In this document: positions 22,652-32,579 of the stretch, one piece after another
Layout: each line of letters begins with the position of its first letter
Position numbering within the stretch: the stretch's first letter is position 1
NCBI RefSeq assembly: GCF_029887935.1
Contig: NZ_JARXRO010000014.1
Span: forward strand, 288,796-352,795
Direction of reading: 5' to 3'
From: Luteimonas kalidii
GTDB lineage: Bacteria > Pseudomonadota > Gammaproteobacteria > Xanthomonadales > Xanthomonadaceae
DNA: 64,000 nt
Notes under the pieces: model-generated
Database searches by the model: none
What the model was told of the DNA's origin: nothing
What the model saw: only the letters and a program-made list of their open reading frames with translations
Program-made: the position numbers and the translations under genes

Positions 22652-22788
22652 TGCTGCCGTCCGAAAGAAAGAAGAAGAGAAAGAGGAGATGGGCCGCGCC
22701 TCGACGGATCGCGCTGCGAAACTCGCGCGTGTGCGGCTCTGGCGCGCGAGCGGCACGCAGCTGCCGCGCCGGGTCTCGCGCGCACGCG

Positions 22789-24093
22789 TCAGGGCACGGC
22801 GACCGGGTAGGACCCGAGCACGTGCACGTCGCCGGCGAAATCGTCGATCTCGGCCAGCGCATCCTTCAACGGCGATTCGTCGACATGGCCTTCGACGTCG
22901 ATGAAGAACGCGTACTGCCACAGCGCGCCATGGGCGGGCCGCGATTCGATCCGGTTCATGCTGATCGCGCGTCGCGCCAGCGGCTCGAGGATCTTGTAGA
23001 GCGCGCCGGGCTGGTCCCGGATCGACACCATCAGCGAAGTGCGGTCGTTGCCCGAAGGCGGGAACGATGCCCGGCCCACCACGAGGAACCGCGTGGTGTT
23101 GTCGGTGCGGTCCTCGATGGGTCCCGCGACGACCTTCATGCCGTACACATGGGCGGCGTTCTCGCCGGCGATGGCCGCCGCGTCGTCCGATTTCTTCGCC
23201 CGCCGCACCGCCTCGGCGTTGCTCGCCACCGCCTCCTTGTGCACGTCCGGCAGGTTCTGCCGCAGCCAGTTCTTGCACTGCGCCAGCGACATGCCGTGCG
23301 AATACACCCGCTCGACATCCTCCAGGTGGCCGGTGCGCGAGAGCAGGTACTGGTGCACGCGCAGCTCCACCTCGCCGCAGATTTTCAGCGGAGAGGTCAG
23401 GAACATGTCGAGCGTGGACTGGATCGTGCCCTGACCGGAGTTCTCCACCGGCACCACGCCGAAATCGGCATTGCCCGCGGCGACCTCGTCGAACACTTCC
23501 TCGATGCTCACCAGCGGCAGGCCACGCGCGGAGTGACCGAAATGCTTGTGCACCGCCTGCTGCGAGAACGTGCCCTCCGGGCCGAGGTAGCCGATCTTCA
23601 GCGGCTCCTGCTGCGCCAGACACGCCGACATGATCTCGCGGAACAGCCGCACCAGCACTTCGTCCGTCAGCGGGCCGTCGTTGCGGTCGACCACCCGCCG
23701 CAGCACCTGCGCCTCGCGCTCGGGGCGGTAGTAGTCGATCGCCGCGGCCAGCTTGCCCTTGGCCTTGCCGACCTGGTGCGCCCACAGGGCACGCTCGGCG
23801 ATCAGGGACTGGATCTCGCGGTCGATGCCGTCGATCTGCGCGCGCACCGAGGCGAGGTCGGGCCTGGCCTGCTTGGAGAACTCGACCCGGCTGCGTGCCG
23901 ATGCGTCGGCGGCGCCCTGGCGTGCGCCCGCGTCCCCGGACGCCTCCCCGGAGGCCTGCACCTTCGCCGGGCCGCGCGCGGGGGGCCGCTTCGCTGCCGC
24001 AATACCCGGTTGCGTGCCTGTGCGGACGCGGCCCTTCTTCGCGGCGTTGCCCGGGGTGCTGCCGGTCCTGCCCGGCGTGCGCTTGTCAGCCAT
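22789..24093 (-). CDS. pheA: P-protein: chorismate mutase / prephenate dehydratase
   Basis: Bifunctional enzyme of phenylalanine synthesis, 434 aa. The order is: a low-complexity, Ala/Lys/Arg-rich N-terminal extension of about 78 residues that most homologues lack; AroQ-type chorismate mutase ([34 protein letters not shown], about 78-165); prephenate dehydratase ([15 protein letters not shown]...[20 protein letters not shown] motif in [10 protein letters not shown]); and a C-terminal ACT domain ([34 protein letters not shown]) for phenylalanine feedback. It overlaps serC by 8 bp. Confidence 0.96.
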   Translation of the reverse strand: MADKRTPGRTGSTPGNAAKKGRVRTGTQPGIAAAKRPPARGPAKVQASGEASGDAGARQGAADASARSRVEFSKQARPDLASVRAQIDGIDREIQSLIAERALWAHQVGKAKGKLAAAIDYYRPEREAQVLRRVVDRNDGPLTDEVLVRLFREIMSACLAQQEPLKIGYLGPEGTFSQQAVHKHFGHSARGLPLVSIEEVFDEVAAGNADFGVVPVENSGQGTIQSTLDMFLTSPLKICGEVELRVHQYLLSRTGHLEDVERVYSHGMSLAQCKNWLRQNLPDVHKEAVASNAEAVRRAKKSDDAAAIAGENAAHVYGMKVVAGPIEDRTDNTTRFLVVGRASFPPSGNDRTSLMVSIRDQPGALYKILEPLARRAISMNRIESRPAHGALWQYAFFIDVEGHVDESPLKDALAEIDDFAGDVHVLGSYPVAVP

Positions 24094-25183
24094 GTCGCGT
24101 CTGGAACTCCCGCATGTAGTCGACCAGGGCGCGCACGCCCTCCACAGGCATCGCGTTGTAGATCGACGCGCGCATGCCGCCGAGCACGCGATGGCCCTTG
24201 AGTCCGATCAGGCCGGCTGCGCGCGCACCGTCGAGGAACGCGGCGTCGAGCGTCGGATCGACGAGGAAGAAGGGGATGTTCATGCGCGAGCGCACGGCCG
24301 GATCGACCTCGTTGCGGTAGAAGCCGCCGGAGCCGTCGATCGCCGCGTACAGCAGCGAGGACTTGAGCGCGCTGCGGCGGTCGAACTCGGCCGTGCCGCC
24401 CTCCTCGATCATCCAGCGCACGGTGAGCCCGAGCAGGTACCAGTTCCACGTCGGCGGGGTGTTGAGCATCGACTCGTTCGCCAGCTGCGAGCGGTAGTCG
24501 AAGATGTCGGCGCGCGGCTGGCCGGCACGCTCGAGCAGTTCGCGGCGCACGATCACCACGCTGATGCCGACCGGGCCGAGGTTCTTCTGCGCACCGGCGT
24601 AGATCAGTCCGTAGCGCGAGACGTCGATCGGCTCGGACGCGATGCTGGAGCTGAAGTCGGCGAACAGCGGCACATCGCCGGTGTCGGGCGGCACCTGTCC
24701 CCACGCGGGGCGGTACTCGACGCCGTGGATGGTCTCGTTGGCGGTGACGTGGACATAGGCCGCCTCGTCCGACAGGCGCCAAGATTCACGCGCCGGGATG
24801 CTCCGGAACCCGTCGGCCTCGCCGCTCGCGGCGATGTTCACATCGACCGACGGGACCTGCTTCAGCGCCGTCTTGCCCCAGTGCCCGCTGACCACGTAGT
24901 CCACGCGCTGGCCCGCATCGGCGAAGTTGAGCGCGATCAGTGCCTGCTGCGTGGTGGCGCCGCCGGCGGGGAACAGCACCGCGTAGTCGTCGGGAATCGC
25001 GAGCAGGGTGCGCAGGTCGGCCTCGGCCTGGCGCGCGACCTGCAGGAACTCGGAGCCGCGATGGCTGATCTCCACGATCGACGCACGCGCATCACCCCAT
25101 TCGAGCATGTCCGCCTGCGCCTGGCGCAGGACCGGTTCGGGCAGTGCGGCGGGTCCGGGGCTGAAGTTGTAGGCGCGCGACAT
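24086..25183 (-). CDS. serC: Phosphoserine aminotransferase
   Basis: PLP enzyme that makes 3-phosphoserine from 3-phosphohydroxypyruvate (and acts in pyridoxine synthesis); 365 aa. Start [19 protein letters not shown] is canonical. The PLP lysine lies in [20 protein letters not shown], and the C terminus [31 protein letters not shown] is complete. First gene of the serC-pheA-aroA cluster, an arrangement common in gammaproteobacteria, linking serine and aromatic amino-acid synthesis. Confidence 0.97.
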   Translation of the reverse strand: MSRAYNFSPGPAALPEPVLRQAQADMLEWGDARASIVEISHRGSEFLQVARQAEADLRTLLAIPDDYAVLFPAGGATTQQALIALNFADAGQRVDYVVSGHWGKTALKQVPSVDVNIAASGEADGFRSIPARESWRLSDEAAYVHVTANETIHGVEYRPAWGQVPPDTGDVPLFADFSSSIASEPIDVSRYGLIYAGAQKNLGPVGISVVIVRRELLERAGQPRADIFDYRSQLANESMLNTPPTWNWYLLGLTVRWMIEEGGTAEFDRRSALKSSLLYAAIDGSGGFYRNEVDPAVRSRMNIPFFLVDPTLDAAFLDGARAAGLIGLKGHRVLGGMRASIYNAMPVEGVRALVDYMREFQTRHG

Positions 25184-25304
25184 CGGACTTCACGGGAGCG
25201 GTGGGAACAGCGCCCTAGTATGCCGCAGCGCACCACCGATTCCCGCGGCGACGCAACTTTTTGCGCCCTGCACACTCCAAGATGCGGTTCCGGAGGAAAC
25301 CATC

Positions 25305-26273
25305 ATGTCCCTGCGCAGCGTGCCCGCCCTTCCCGATTCCGCGGTTACCGATGAAACCGTGTACCACGCGCGCCGGCGCCTGCTCGGCGCGTTCGCCGGC
25401 GCCTCGCTGCTGCCGCTCGCCGGTTGCGCCGACGCCGAGCCACCACCGCCGTCGAACGCGAAGGTGACGCCCGCGCAGGCGAAGTCCGGGTTCCGCACCG
25501 ACGAAGCGCTCACGCGCTACGAGGACATCACCAGCTACAACAACTTCTACGAGTTCGGCACCGACAAGGGCGACCCGTCGAAGGCGGCGAAGACGCTGCG
25601 CACTTCGCCCTGGAACGTCGCGGTCTCGGGCGAATGCGCGAAGCCCGGCACGCTCGCGCTCGACGACCTGCTGCGCGGGATCGCGCCTACCGAGCGCATT
25701 TACCGCCTGCGCTGCGTGGAAGGCTGGTCGATGGTCATCCCCTGGCTGGGCGTACCGCTGGCCGACGTACTGAGGCGCTTCGAGCCGACATCGAAGGCGA
25801 AGTACGTGGCCTTCACCACGCTCGCCGACCCGGCGCAGATGCCGGGCCTGCGCTTCCGCTCGATCGACTGGCCCTACCGCGAAGGCCTGCGCATCGACGA
25901 GGCCATGCATCCGCTGGCCTTCCTCGCCACCGGCCTGTACGGCAAGCCGCTGCCGCAGCAGAACGGCGCGCCGCTGCGGCTGGTGGTGCCGTGGAAGTAC
26001 GGCTTCAAGAGCATCAAGTCGATCGTCGAGATCCGCTTCGTCGAGAAGATGCCGGCCACCGCATGGAATCGCCTGCAGCCGAGCGAATACGGCTTCTACA
26101 GCAACGTCAATCCGGACGTGGACCATCCGCGCTGGAGCCAGAAGACCGAGCGCCGCATCGCCGGCACCGGCAACCGCCTGTTCGCCGACCGCATCCCCAC
26201 CCTGCCGTTCAACGGCTATGGCGAGCAGGTCGCCGCGCTCTACAGCGGAATGGACCTGAGGAAGTGGTACTGA
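25305..26273 (+). CDS. msrP: Protein-methionine-sulfoxide reductase catalytic subunit MsrP
   Basis: Periplasmic molybdopterin enzyme that repairs oxidised Met in envelope proteins; 322 aa. A Tat-type signal ([18 protein letters not shown]) is followed by the sulfite-oxidase-fold domain. The molybdenum-ligand Cys lies in [22 protein letters not shown], and the C-terminal [27 protein letters not shown] is typical. Followed by msrQ, its haem-containing quinol-linked partner. Confidence 0.96.
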   Translation: MSLRSVPALPDSAVTDETVYHARRRLLGAFAGASLLPLAGCADAEPPPPSNAKVTPAQAKSGFRTDEALTRYEDITSYNNFYEFGTDKGDPSKAAKTLRTSPWNVAVSGECAKPGTLALDDLLRGIAPTERIYRLRCVEGWSMVIPWLGVPLADVLRRFEPTSKAKYVAFTTLADPAQMPGLRFRSIDWPYREGLRIDEAMHPLAFLATGLYGKPLPQQNGAPLRLVVPWKYGFKSIKSIVEIRFVEKMPATAWNRLQPSEYGFYSNVNPDVDHPRWSQKTERRIAGTGNRLFADRIPTLPFNGYGEQVAALYSGMDLRKWY

Positions 26274-26342
26274 CCGGCGACTTCGCACTGCCCTTCGACG
26301 GGCGCACCCCTCCTACCAGCCTTCCCCCCGGGACCATTCGCC

Positions 26343-26984
26343 TTGCCACCCCCGCCCAAGCCCCTGATCGCGGCCAAGGCCGTCGTCCACGCTCTCGCGC
26401 TGACCCCGCTGGCGCTGCTGTCCTGGAAATTCTGGCAGGTGTTCAGCGAACGCGACATCGATGCCCTGGGTGCCGACCCGGTGGCGGCGATCGAACACGA
26501 GCTCGGCCTGTGGGCGCTGCGCCTGCTGCTGCTGACGCTGGCGATCACGCCGCTGCGCCAGCTGACCGGGCAGCCGATGCTGTTGCAGTTCCGGCGCATG
26601 CTCGGGCTGTACGCGTTCGCCTACGCCAGCCTGCATTTCTCGGCATGGCTGGGACTGGACCTGCGCGGCTACTGGGCGCAGCTGTTCGAGGAGATCGTCA
26701 AGCGTCCCTACATCACCGTGGGTTTTGCGGCGTGGCTGCTGCTGGTACCGCTGGCGGTCACCTCGACCCGCGGCTGGATGCGCCGGCTCGGCCGCAACTG
26801 GGGACGCCTGCACAAGCTCGTCTACGCGATCGCCGTGCTCGCGGTGCTGCATTTCTGGTGGATCGTGAAATCCGACTATCGCGAACCGCTGCTGTACGCC
26901 GCGATCCTCGCCGCGCTGCTGGGCTGGCGCGTGTGGAAACGCTGGTCGCGGCGGCCGGCGCAGCCGCGGGCCGCCTCAGCCTGA
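26343..26984 (+). CDS. msrQ: Protein-methionine-sulfoxide reductase haem-binding subunit MsrQ
   Basis: Inner-membrane b-type cytochrome passing electrons from the quinone pool to MsrP; 213 aa, six predicted helices. The only usable start is TTG at 26343 (MPPPPKPLIAAKAVVHALALTP), needed to keep TM1. Haem-ligand His residues are in YASLHFSAW and GRLHKLVYAIAVLAVLHFWW. Its 3' end overlaps the convergent FHA gene by 9 bp. Confidence 0.93.
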   Translation: MPPPPKPLIAAKAVVHALALTPLALLSWKFWQVFSERDIDALGADPVAAIEHELGLWALRLLLLTLAITPLRQLTGQPMLLQFRRMLGLYAFAYASLHFSAWLGLDLRGYWAQLFEEIVKRPYITVGFAAWLLLVPLAVTSTRGWMRRLGRNWGRLHKLVYAIAVLAVLHFWWIVKSDYREPLLYAAILAALLGWRVWKRWSRRPAQPRAASA

Positions 26985-27779
26985 CCCGAACAGCAGCAGC
27001 GCCGCCAGCAGCGCCGCGATGCCGACCGCGGCGAGCAGCAGCCACGGCAGCCGCGACACATGCCCGCGGGGGCCTGCCGCCGGCGCCGCCGACGCCGGCG
27101 TCGCGACCACCGCCGACGCGGCCGCGCCAGCGCCCTGCGCGCGGCGTTGCGGCGCCTCGACCACGAACCGGTGATGGCCGTCGAATACGACCTGGTCGCC
27201 TGCCGCGAGCAGCGCGTCGCGCACCGCCTCGCCATTGACCAGGCTGCCCTCGGCCGAACCCAGGTCGCGCAGGACCACCTGGTCTCCCGCCAGCTCCAGG
27301 CGCGCGTGACGATCGGCGAAGGCCGGATCGTCGATGCGGATGTCGGCTTCGGGGTGGCGGCCCACCAGGCGTGGGCGGTCGAGCGTGAAGCAGCGTCCGT
27401 GGAAGCGGCCACCCACGCCCCGCAGCACCACCCGCAGGTTCGGGGATTCCCCGGATGCCGGGGCCGACAGGTCTGCGGGCGGCACCTCGACCGGCAGCGT
27501 GGACACCAGGCGCAATTCGACGCCGTCGACATAGATCGCGTCGCCGACGCGCAGCATCGCCATCCGCCGCACCTGGCGGCCATTCACGTGGACCCCCGGA
27601 CCGCCTTCGTCGACGTTCAGCCACACGCCGCGGCGATCCACGCACAGCCGCACCGCCTCGCCGCCGCCCTCGACCAGGTCCACCGCCCCGCCCGCGCCGC
27701 GGCCGAGGCCGTGCACGCCAATGGCCAGGGGGCGGTCCTCGCGCCCCTGGCCCGCGAATCGCAGTCTGACGGAATCCAT
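26976..27779 (-). CDS. FHA-domain membrane protein
   Basis: 267 aa. A first degenerate FHA-like half (about 1-95, with GVHVNGRQVRRMAMLRVGDAIYVDGVEL) is followed by a good FHA domain (about 112-205: LVGRHPEADIRIDDPAFADRHARLELAGDQVVLRDLGSAEGSLVNGE) with the GRH...R/H...N phosphothreonine-binding pattern. A short Ala-rich linker and a C-terminal membrane helix (LPWLLLAAVGIAALLAALLLFGSG) place the FHA domains in the cytoplasm. No Ser/Thr kinase is adjacent, so its phosphopartner is unknown. Confidence 0.88.
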   Translation of the reverse strand: MDSVRLRFAGQGREDRPLAIGVHGLGRGAGGAVDLVEGGGEAVRLCVDRRGVWLNVDEGGPGVHVNGRQVRRMAMLRVGDAIYVDGVELRLVSTLPVEVPPADLSAPASGESPNLRVVLRGVGGRFHGRCFTLDRPRLVGRHPEADIRIDDPAFADRHARLELAGDQVVLRDLGSAEGSLVNGEAVRDALLAAGDQVVFDGHHRFVVEAPQRRAQGAGAAASAVVATPASAAPAAGPRGHVSRLPWLLLAAVGIAALLAALLLFGSG

Positions 27780-27862
27780 AGCCGCGGCAATCTATCACGC
27801 ACGCCTCACGCAGCGCGCCGTGCGTTCCCCCAAAATGGCGTTTTTCCCCGTGAGGCCGCACC

Positions 27863-28135
27863 ATGTCCGCCATCGACATCCGCCACGCCCACGCCCTGCC
27901 GATGGACGAAGCGCGCCGGTCCGTGGAACAGGTGGCCGGCACGCTGTCCGAGCGCTTCGGCGTGACCTGTGACTGGCAGGGCGACACCCTGCATTTCGCC
28001 CGGTCGGGGGTCGACGGACGGATCGCGCTGGAACCCAACCAGCTGCACGTGACCGCGAGCCTGGGCTTCCTGCTCTCGGCCATGAAGGGACCGATCGAGA
28101 GCGAGATCCGCCGGGTGCTGCTGGAAAAGTTCTAG
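27863..28135 (+). CDS. Polyhydroxyalkanoic acid system family protein
   Basis: 90 aa, matching the small PHA_gran_rgn family (MSAIDIRHAHALPMDEARRSVEQVAGTLSERFGVTCDWQGDTLHFARSGVDGRIAL...KGPIESEIRRVLLEKF). Found near phasins and polyhydroxyalkanoate granule genes in other bacteria; the biochemical role is unknown. The ATG at 27863 is divergent from the FHA gene. It overlaps the convergent hypothetical gene by 4 bp. A phasin gene 1 kb downstream supports a shared theme. Confidence 0.85.
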   Translation: MSAIDIRHAHALPMDEARRSVEQVAGTLSERFGVTCDWQGDTLHFARSGVDGRIALEPNQLHVTASLGFLLSAMKGPIESEIRRVLLEKF

Positions 28136-28848
28136 TCCCCGGCCCGGAACGGATCCGGGTCGCCATCGAACAGGCGACGCGAGGCCAGCGCCTCGTCGCG
28201 CTCGATCTCGGCCATGAACGCGTCGGCGTCGTCCAGCGCTTCGAATGCGGCGTAGCCGCGCTCGAGGAATCCCTGCAGCTCGCGTAGCCCGGCCAGCCGC
28301 GCCGGGCCGCGCGAGAATGCCAGCAGCGCCGCCACCCCCGGCACCTGCAGCGCATTGCCGAAGCCGCGCCCCACCCGTCCGGCCAGCGCGATCTGCCGGC
28401 TGCGCCCGGAGCGCTGGCCCACGACGCGGTAGGCCTCGCCGTAGAGCGCCGCATCGAGCCGCCGCCGCCGTGGCGCCAGTGCGCCCAGCGTCTCGGCCAT
28501 GTCCAGATCCAGTGCCTGGGTGAGTGCACCCAGCTCGATCGCATCGGCCACGGTGGCCAGCAGCGTCTTCGGCAGCAGGCGCCGCATCATCGGGATCACG
28601 CGCGCGATGTCGGCGTCGCGACGGGTGAAGTCACGGTCGCCATAGACGTCGCCCAGGAAGAACTCCGCCGCCGGCGCGCGCCGCGGATCGTGCAGGAAAT
28701 GACGGAAGCTGCGTTCCAGGCGACCGGCCTGCCAGCGGCGCAATTCGGGCAGCCACCGCAACGCGCTGCGCGGCTCGCGGGCGGGATCGTGCAGGGCCTG
28801 GTGGCGGGCCAGCTGGCGGCCGAGCCGGTCCATCTCGTCCGACGTCAT
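28132..28848 (-). CDS. Conserved hypothetical protein (FFLEE-motif type)
   Basis: 238 aa, helical, no signal or membrane helix. The most distinctive block is PAAEFFLGDVYGDRDFTRRDADIARVIPMMRRLLP (about 60-95). It resembles a Xanthomonadaceae family annotated by an FFLEE-like motif; function unknown. The ATG at 28848 (MTSDEMDRLG) is chosen because the reading frame upstream of it looks non-coding. Confidence 0.75.
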   Translation of the reverse strand: MTSDEMDRLGRQLARHQALHDPAREPRSALRWLPELRRWQAGRLERSFRHFLHDPRRAPAAEFFLGDVYGDRDFTRRDADIARVIPMMRRLLPKTLLATVADAIELGALTQALDLDMAETLGALAPRRRRLDAALYGEAYRVVGQRSGRSRQIALAGRVGRGFGNALQVPGVAALLAFSRGPARLAGLRELQGFLERGYAAFEALDDADAFMAEIERDEALASRRLFDGDPDPFRAGD

Positions 28849-29129
28849 GGGGCCATCCTGCGGGCGGCACGGCCCCGGGGCAAGCCTCCGGGCGGCGCGT
28901 GCGCGAGGCATCGCTGACGGAGGCCGCCCGTGGCGAGTCCGGTCCGCCGCAGCCGCCTCCGGTGCGCGCCAAGGGGCCAGCGCGCCGCGCGCATCGACGA
29001 TGTGGCCACCTGCCGGCTCAGGCGCAGCACCCGCCGCGGCGCCGTCGCACGCGCTCGACGACCGGCGTGGTGTGATTGCTCTAGCGTGCGTCGCCACGCT
29101 CGATCCCACCTTCCCGCACCGGAGCACCC

Positions 29130-29735
29130 ATGGCCAGGTCCAAGCAGTCCGCGAAACGTCCGTCGTCGTCGCGCAGGCCCGACGCTCAGGCCGAGCACCT
29201 GTCGAAGTCGCTGAGCGAATCGGCGCAGCAGATCTGGCTCGCCGGCGTCGGCGCCTTCGGTCGCGCCCAGGCCGAGGGCACCCGGCTGTTCGAAGGCCTG
29301 GTGAAGGAAGGCGCGAGCCTGGAAACCACCGCGCGCCGCTTCGCCGGCCATCGCGACGTGATGCGCGACGCGGTGGAGACCCGCGTCGGCCAGGCGCGTG
29401 AACACGCGGTCGATACCTGGGACCGGCTCGAGAAAGCCTTCGAGACACGCGTGCACAAGACGCTGGTCGCGCTCGGGGTGCCCGGCCGCGACGACCTGCA
29501 CGCGCTGTCGCAGCGCGTGGACGAACTCACCGCCGAACTGCGTCGCCAGCGCGGCGGCGGCGCAGCGAAAAAGGCGGCACCGTCCTCGCGGGCGACCGGC
29601 GCCTCGCGTCCGGCGAAGAAGGCCACACCGGGCGCCTCGCCCGCCACCGCGCGCCCGGCGGCTGCGGCCGCGACCGCGAAGCGGGCGCCGCGCAAGACCG
29701 CTCCGCGCAAGCCCACATCGCCCCGCACGCGCTGA
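29130..29735 (+). CDS. Phasin family protein (PhaI/PhaF-like)
   Basis: 201 aa. The N-terminal 135 residues form an amphipathic, heptad-rich phasin domain (SESAQQIWLAGVGAFGRAQAEGTRLFEGLVKEGASLE...DTWDRLEKAFETRVHKTLVALGVPGRDDLHALSQRVDELTAEL). The last 60 residues are a histone-H1-like Ala/Lys/Pro/Arg tail (KKA, PAKKA, KRAPRKTAPRKP). Such tails in PhaF tie granules to the nucleoid. Polyhydroxyalkanoate synthase genes are not in the window. Confidence 0.88.
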   Translation: MARSKQSAKRPSSSRRPDAQAEHLSKSLSESAQQIWLAGVGAFGRAQAEGTRLFEGLVKEGASLETTARRFAGHRDVMRDAVETRVGQAREHAVDTWDRLEKAFETRVHKTLVALGVPGRDDLHALSQRVDELTAELRRQRGGGAAKKAAPSSRATGASRPAKKATPGASPATARPAAAAATAKRAPRKTAPRKPTSPRTR

Positions 29736-29874
29736 GCGGCCGCACGGCGGACACCGGGGGCCGCGACCACCTGACGGTCGCGCAGGGCGGCAGCGGGGCC
29801 CGGTGCGCGGGCAACGCACCATACGCCGACGGCGATTCCGCTATGCTTTGCCGCCTTCCGCACCCTGGTTTCCG

Positions 29875-30942
29875 ATGTCGAACTGGCTCATCGCGATCGG
29901 CGTGACGTTGCTGATCGGCGGCGTTGCGACGTTCTATTTCCGCACCGTGCAGCTGCGTCGCGACGAGACGCGCGCCGGCATCACCGCCCTGTCCGGGGTC
30001 TCCTGGCGCTCGTTCATCCATATGGTCCTCGATGCGCTGGCGCGTCGCGGCTTCACGCGCCTGGTCGACAGCCAGAACGCCGCCGACGACACCGACTACG
30101 TGCTCGAACGCAACGGGGAACACTGGCTGCTCTCGTGCAAGCACGGCAGCGCGTTCGTGCTCGGCCGCCTGACGGTGAACGAGCTGGCACGCGCGATCGG
30201 CGTCAAGGGCGCGGCCGGCGGCTTCCTGCTGACCCAGGGACGGATCACCGAGGATGCGCGCCCGGTGGCGGCGTTGCAGCGGATCGAGCTGCTCGACGGC
30301 CCGACGCTGTGGCCGCAGCTGCGTGATTTCCTCCCCGCCGAGCAGCTGGCCGCCATCCGCGCGCGCGCCTCCCAGCTTGCCCGCCAGCGGGTGCTGGCCT
30401 CCTGGTTGTTCGCGCTGCTGGCCGGGATCGCGATCTGGCTGGCGCTGCCGGAGCCATCGCCAGTGTCATCGGCCGCGTCCGCCATCATGTCGCCGGGTAC
30501 CCCGGCTGAAGCGCCAGCGCCGCCGGAGCAGGTCGCCGCGCAGGACCGGGCCGATGCCGCATCGCGCTCGCCGGCAGAGGTGTCCGAGCGGCGGGATCCC
30601 GCGGCGACCGCGGAGCCGGTGCCCGCCACGTCCCCGGCCGCCGCCTCTCCCTCCGCCACCGTTGCACCCGGGGTTGCGGACGTACCTGCCGGATCGCTCC
30701 CGATCGAGCGCCAGCGCGCCGATGTCGCCGCGGCCATTTCCACCCTGCCGGACGTCGACCGGGCGGTTTGGTCCAGCGAATCGACCCTCCAGGTCATCCT
30801 GTCGACGATCGACGGCGACGCATTCACCCGCATTTGCCCGCTGATCGAGCGCTACGACGAGCTCGCCTCGTCGCGCATCCAGCTCACGCCGCCGCCGGAC
30901 AGCGGCCGCAGCGTGCGCTTCCGGCAGTGCCGCTCGTACTAG
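29875..30942 (+). CDS. Membrane-anchored protein with an Mrr-like restriction-endonuclease-fold domain
   Basis: 355 aa. An N-terminal helix (WLIAIGVTLLIGGVATFYF, 4-22) is followed by a PD-(D/E)xK/Mrr-type fold (SWRSFIHMVLDALARRGFTRL...DTDYVLERNGEHWLLSCKHG...LTVNELARAIGVKGAAGGFLLTQGRIT; the D and the C-K of LLSCKHG sit where D...xK are expected, with E or Q weakened). A second helix (VLASWLFALLAGIAIWLAL, about 180-198) precedes a long Pro/Ala-rich periplasmic linker and a small C-terminal domain. Two membrane segments around a nuclease-like fold argue for an envelope role over restriction. No methylase is adjacent. Confidence 0.75.
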   Translation: MSNWLIAIGVTLLIGGVATFYFRTVQLRRDETRAGITALSGVSWRSFIHMVLDALARRGFTRLVDSQNAADDTDYVLERNGEHWLLSCKHGSAFVLGRLTVNELARAIGVKGAAGGFLLTQGRITEDARPVAALQRIELLDGPTLWPQLRDFLPAEQLAAIRARASQLARQRVLASWLFALLAGIAIWLALPEPSPVSSAASAIMSPGTPAEAPAPPEQVAAQDRADAASRSPAEVSERRDPAATAEPVPATSPAAASPSATVAPGVADVPAGSLPIERQRADVAAAISTLPDVDRAVWSSESTLQVILSTIDGDAFTRICPLIERYDELASSRIQLTPPPDSGRSVRFRQCRSY

Positions 30943-31230
30943 CGCGACCGGCCCCCTCTCCCGTGCGGGCGCGCGGTGCGCGCGCATGATCCGGCGCGGC
31001 GGTCGACGCAGTCGAGCCGCGCCGTGCGCTCGAAGTCGCGCGAGCGGGGGTCACCGGATCGAGCGGGCGCCGGATCGGGCGTCCGTGTCGCACACGGACC
31101 TGTGCCCGGACAGGACCGGCATGATGGCCACGCGCACGACGTTGCGGGAGCGCGGCGGCGCGACGATGCACGCGTGTTGACCGCTCCGGGACCGCGTGCT
31201 GTCATGGAGCCGCACCCGAGGGAGGCGCGC

Positions 31231-31488
31231 ATGGCCAGGTCCGCGATGACGTTCGAACAGGCCGCCGAAGACGTGCAGTCGCTCCCCGAGCGGCCCGACA
31301 ACGACACCCTGCTGCGCCTGTACGCGCTCTACAAGCAGGGCTCGGAGGGCGACGTGCGCGGCGACAAGCCGGGCTTCTTCGACTTCGTCGGCACCGCAAA
31401 ATACGAGGCGTGGAGCAAGCTCAAGGGCATGCCGCGCGACATCGCGCAACAGGAATACATCGACCTGGTCGCGCGCCTCAAGGGCTGA
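31231..31488 (+). CDS. Acyl-CoA-binding protein
   Basis: 85-aa four-helix ACBP that binds long-chain acyl-CoA. Family blocks are visible: LRLYALYKQGSEGDVRGDKPGFFDFVGTAKYEAWSKLKGM and the closing EYIDLVARLKG. The ATG at 31231 has GAGGGAGG 6 bp upstream. The TetR-type gene starts 18 bp after its stop, so the pair may be one unit involved in lipid homeostasis. Confidence 0.94.
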   Translation: MARSAMTFEQAAEDVQSLPERPDNDTLLRLYALYKQGSEGDVRGDKPGFFDFVGTAKYEAWSKLKGMPRDIAQQEYIDLVARLKG

Positions 31489-31506
31489 GCGCGCCGGAAG
31501 TCCGCC

Positions 31507-32130
31507 ATGGCCCGCGACACGCGCCAGCGCATCCTCGACTGCGCACTCGGGATGTTCAACGCGCAGGGCGAGCCCACCGTCACCACCAACCACATCGCCG
31601 ACGGGCTGGAGATCAGTCCCGGCAACCTGTACTACCACTTCCGCAACAAGGACGACATCATCGAACACCTGTTCGCGCGCTATGAATCGCGCATGGACGA
31701 GGTGCTCGCCCCGCCCGACCGCCTGCCCGGGCTCGAGGACATCTGGCTCCAGCTGCACCTGGTGTTCGAGTGCATCTGGGACTACCGCTTCCTCTACCGC
31801 GACCTGCTCGAGATCCTCAGCCGCAACCGGCGTCTGCGCATCCGCTTCGCGCGCCTGCTCAGGCGTGCCGACGATCGCACCCACGCGGTGATGCGCGGAC
31901 TGTCCCGGGCCGAGGTGATCCGGGCGACGCCGGCGGAGATCGACGCCGCCGCCACCAGCCTGCTGGTGCTGGCCACCTTCTGGCTCAACTACGCCGCGAT
32001 CCGCGGCGACCGCGACGAGCACAAGGCGATCCGCGACGGCATCGTGCAGGTGATGATGCTGATCGCGCCGTTCCTGCGCGATGCCGAACGCGTACACCTG
32101 AACCAGCTGATCCGCGCCTATACCGACTGA
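31507..32130 (+). CDS. TetR-family transcriptional regulator
   Basis: 207 aa. The N-terminal HTH is RQRILDCALGMFNAQGEPTVTTNHIADGLEISPGNLYYHFRNKDDIIEHLF, with the NLYYHFRNK recognition helix. The C-terminal helical domain resembles the TetR_C regulators of fatty-acid or phospholipid metabolism. It lies directly behind the acyl-CoA-binding protein gene, so acyl-CoA sensing is a reasonable but unproven role. Confidence 0.92.
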   Translation: MARDTRQRILDCALGMFNAQGEPTVTTNHIADGLEISPGNLYYHFRNKDDIIEHLFARYESRMDEVLAPPDRLPGLEDIWLQLHLVFECIWDYRFLYRDLLEILSRNRRLRIRFARLLRRADDRTHAVMRGLSRAEVIRATPAEIDAAATSLLVLATFWLNYAAIRGDRDEHKAIRDGIVQVMMLIAPFLRDAERVHLNQLIRAYTD

Positions 32131-32579
32131 CCCGGAGGCGGCGCGAACCGGGCCGCCTGGTGCGGGGTTCGCCTCGATTCCCCTGCATCCGCCTGCCCAG
32201 GCGACGCGCTGGCGCAGGCGTAGCCCTCTCCGCAGGCGCGATCCCGGACCCGCTTCCCGAATGCGCCCGCTCGAATCCGGGCGCCGGGCGGCCAGCTGCG
32301 CTGATCGGCACAGCCGGTGGGTCCCCCCAAGGCCTCGGCCCAGGCGCCATGGCCGGGCGCCGACGTCCGCCGATGCCATGGAGCGACGGGCGCACGGTAT
32401 GTGCGGGACAGGGCTCGAGCATCATTGACCACCCGTGCGCCGTCCGCGCGGGAAGTCAGGCGGTCGCTCCTCGGGCTTGCCGCCCCACGGCCGCGCACGT
32501 AGAATTCGCGTCCCGTTTCCGCCCCGCGCTCGCAGCGCTGCGGAAACGCCGCCAACCCGGCCTCCCGGGTGGGGCGACC
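32131..32579. other. 449-bp intergenic region before tRNA-Val
   Basis: No coding gene is supported; open frames here have no family signature. The right end contains the tRNA-Val promoter (32477-32505). Nothing else was recognised. Confidence 0.5.
32477..32505 (+). promoter_or_regulatory. Sigma-70 promoter of tRNA-Val
   Basis: TTGCCG (32477-32482) and TAGAAT (32500-32505) are spaced by 17 bp and followed by a GC-rich discriminator, as in stable-RNA promoters. The predicted start near 32512 gives a leader of about 68 nt. Confidence 0.65.
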
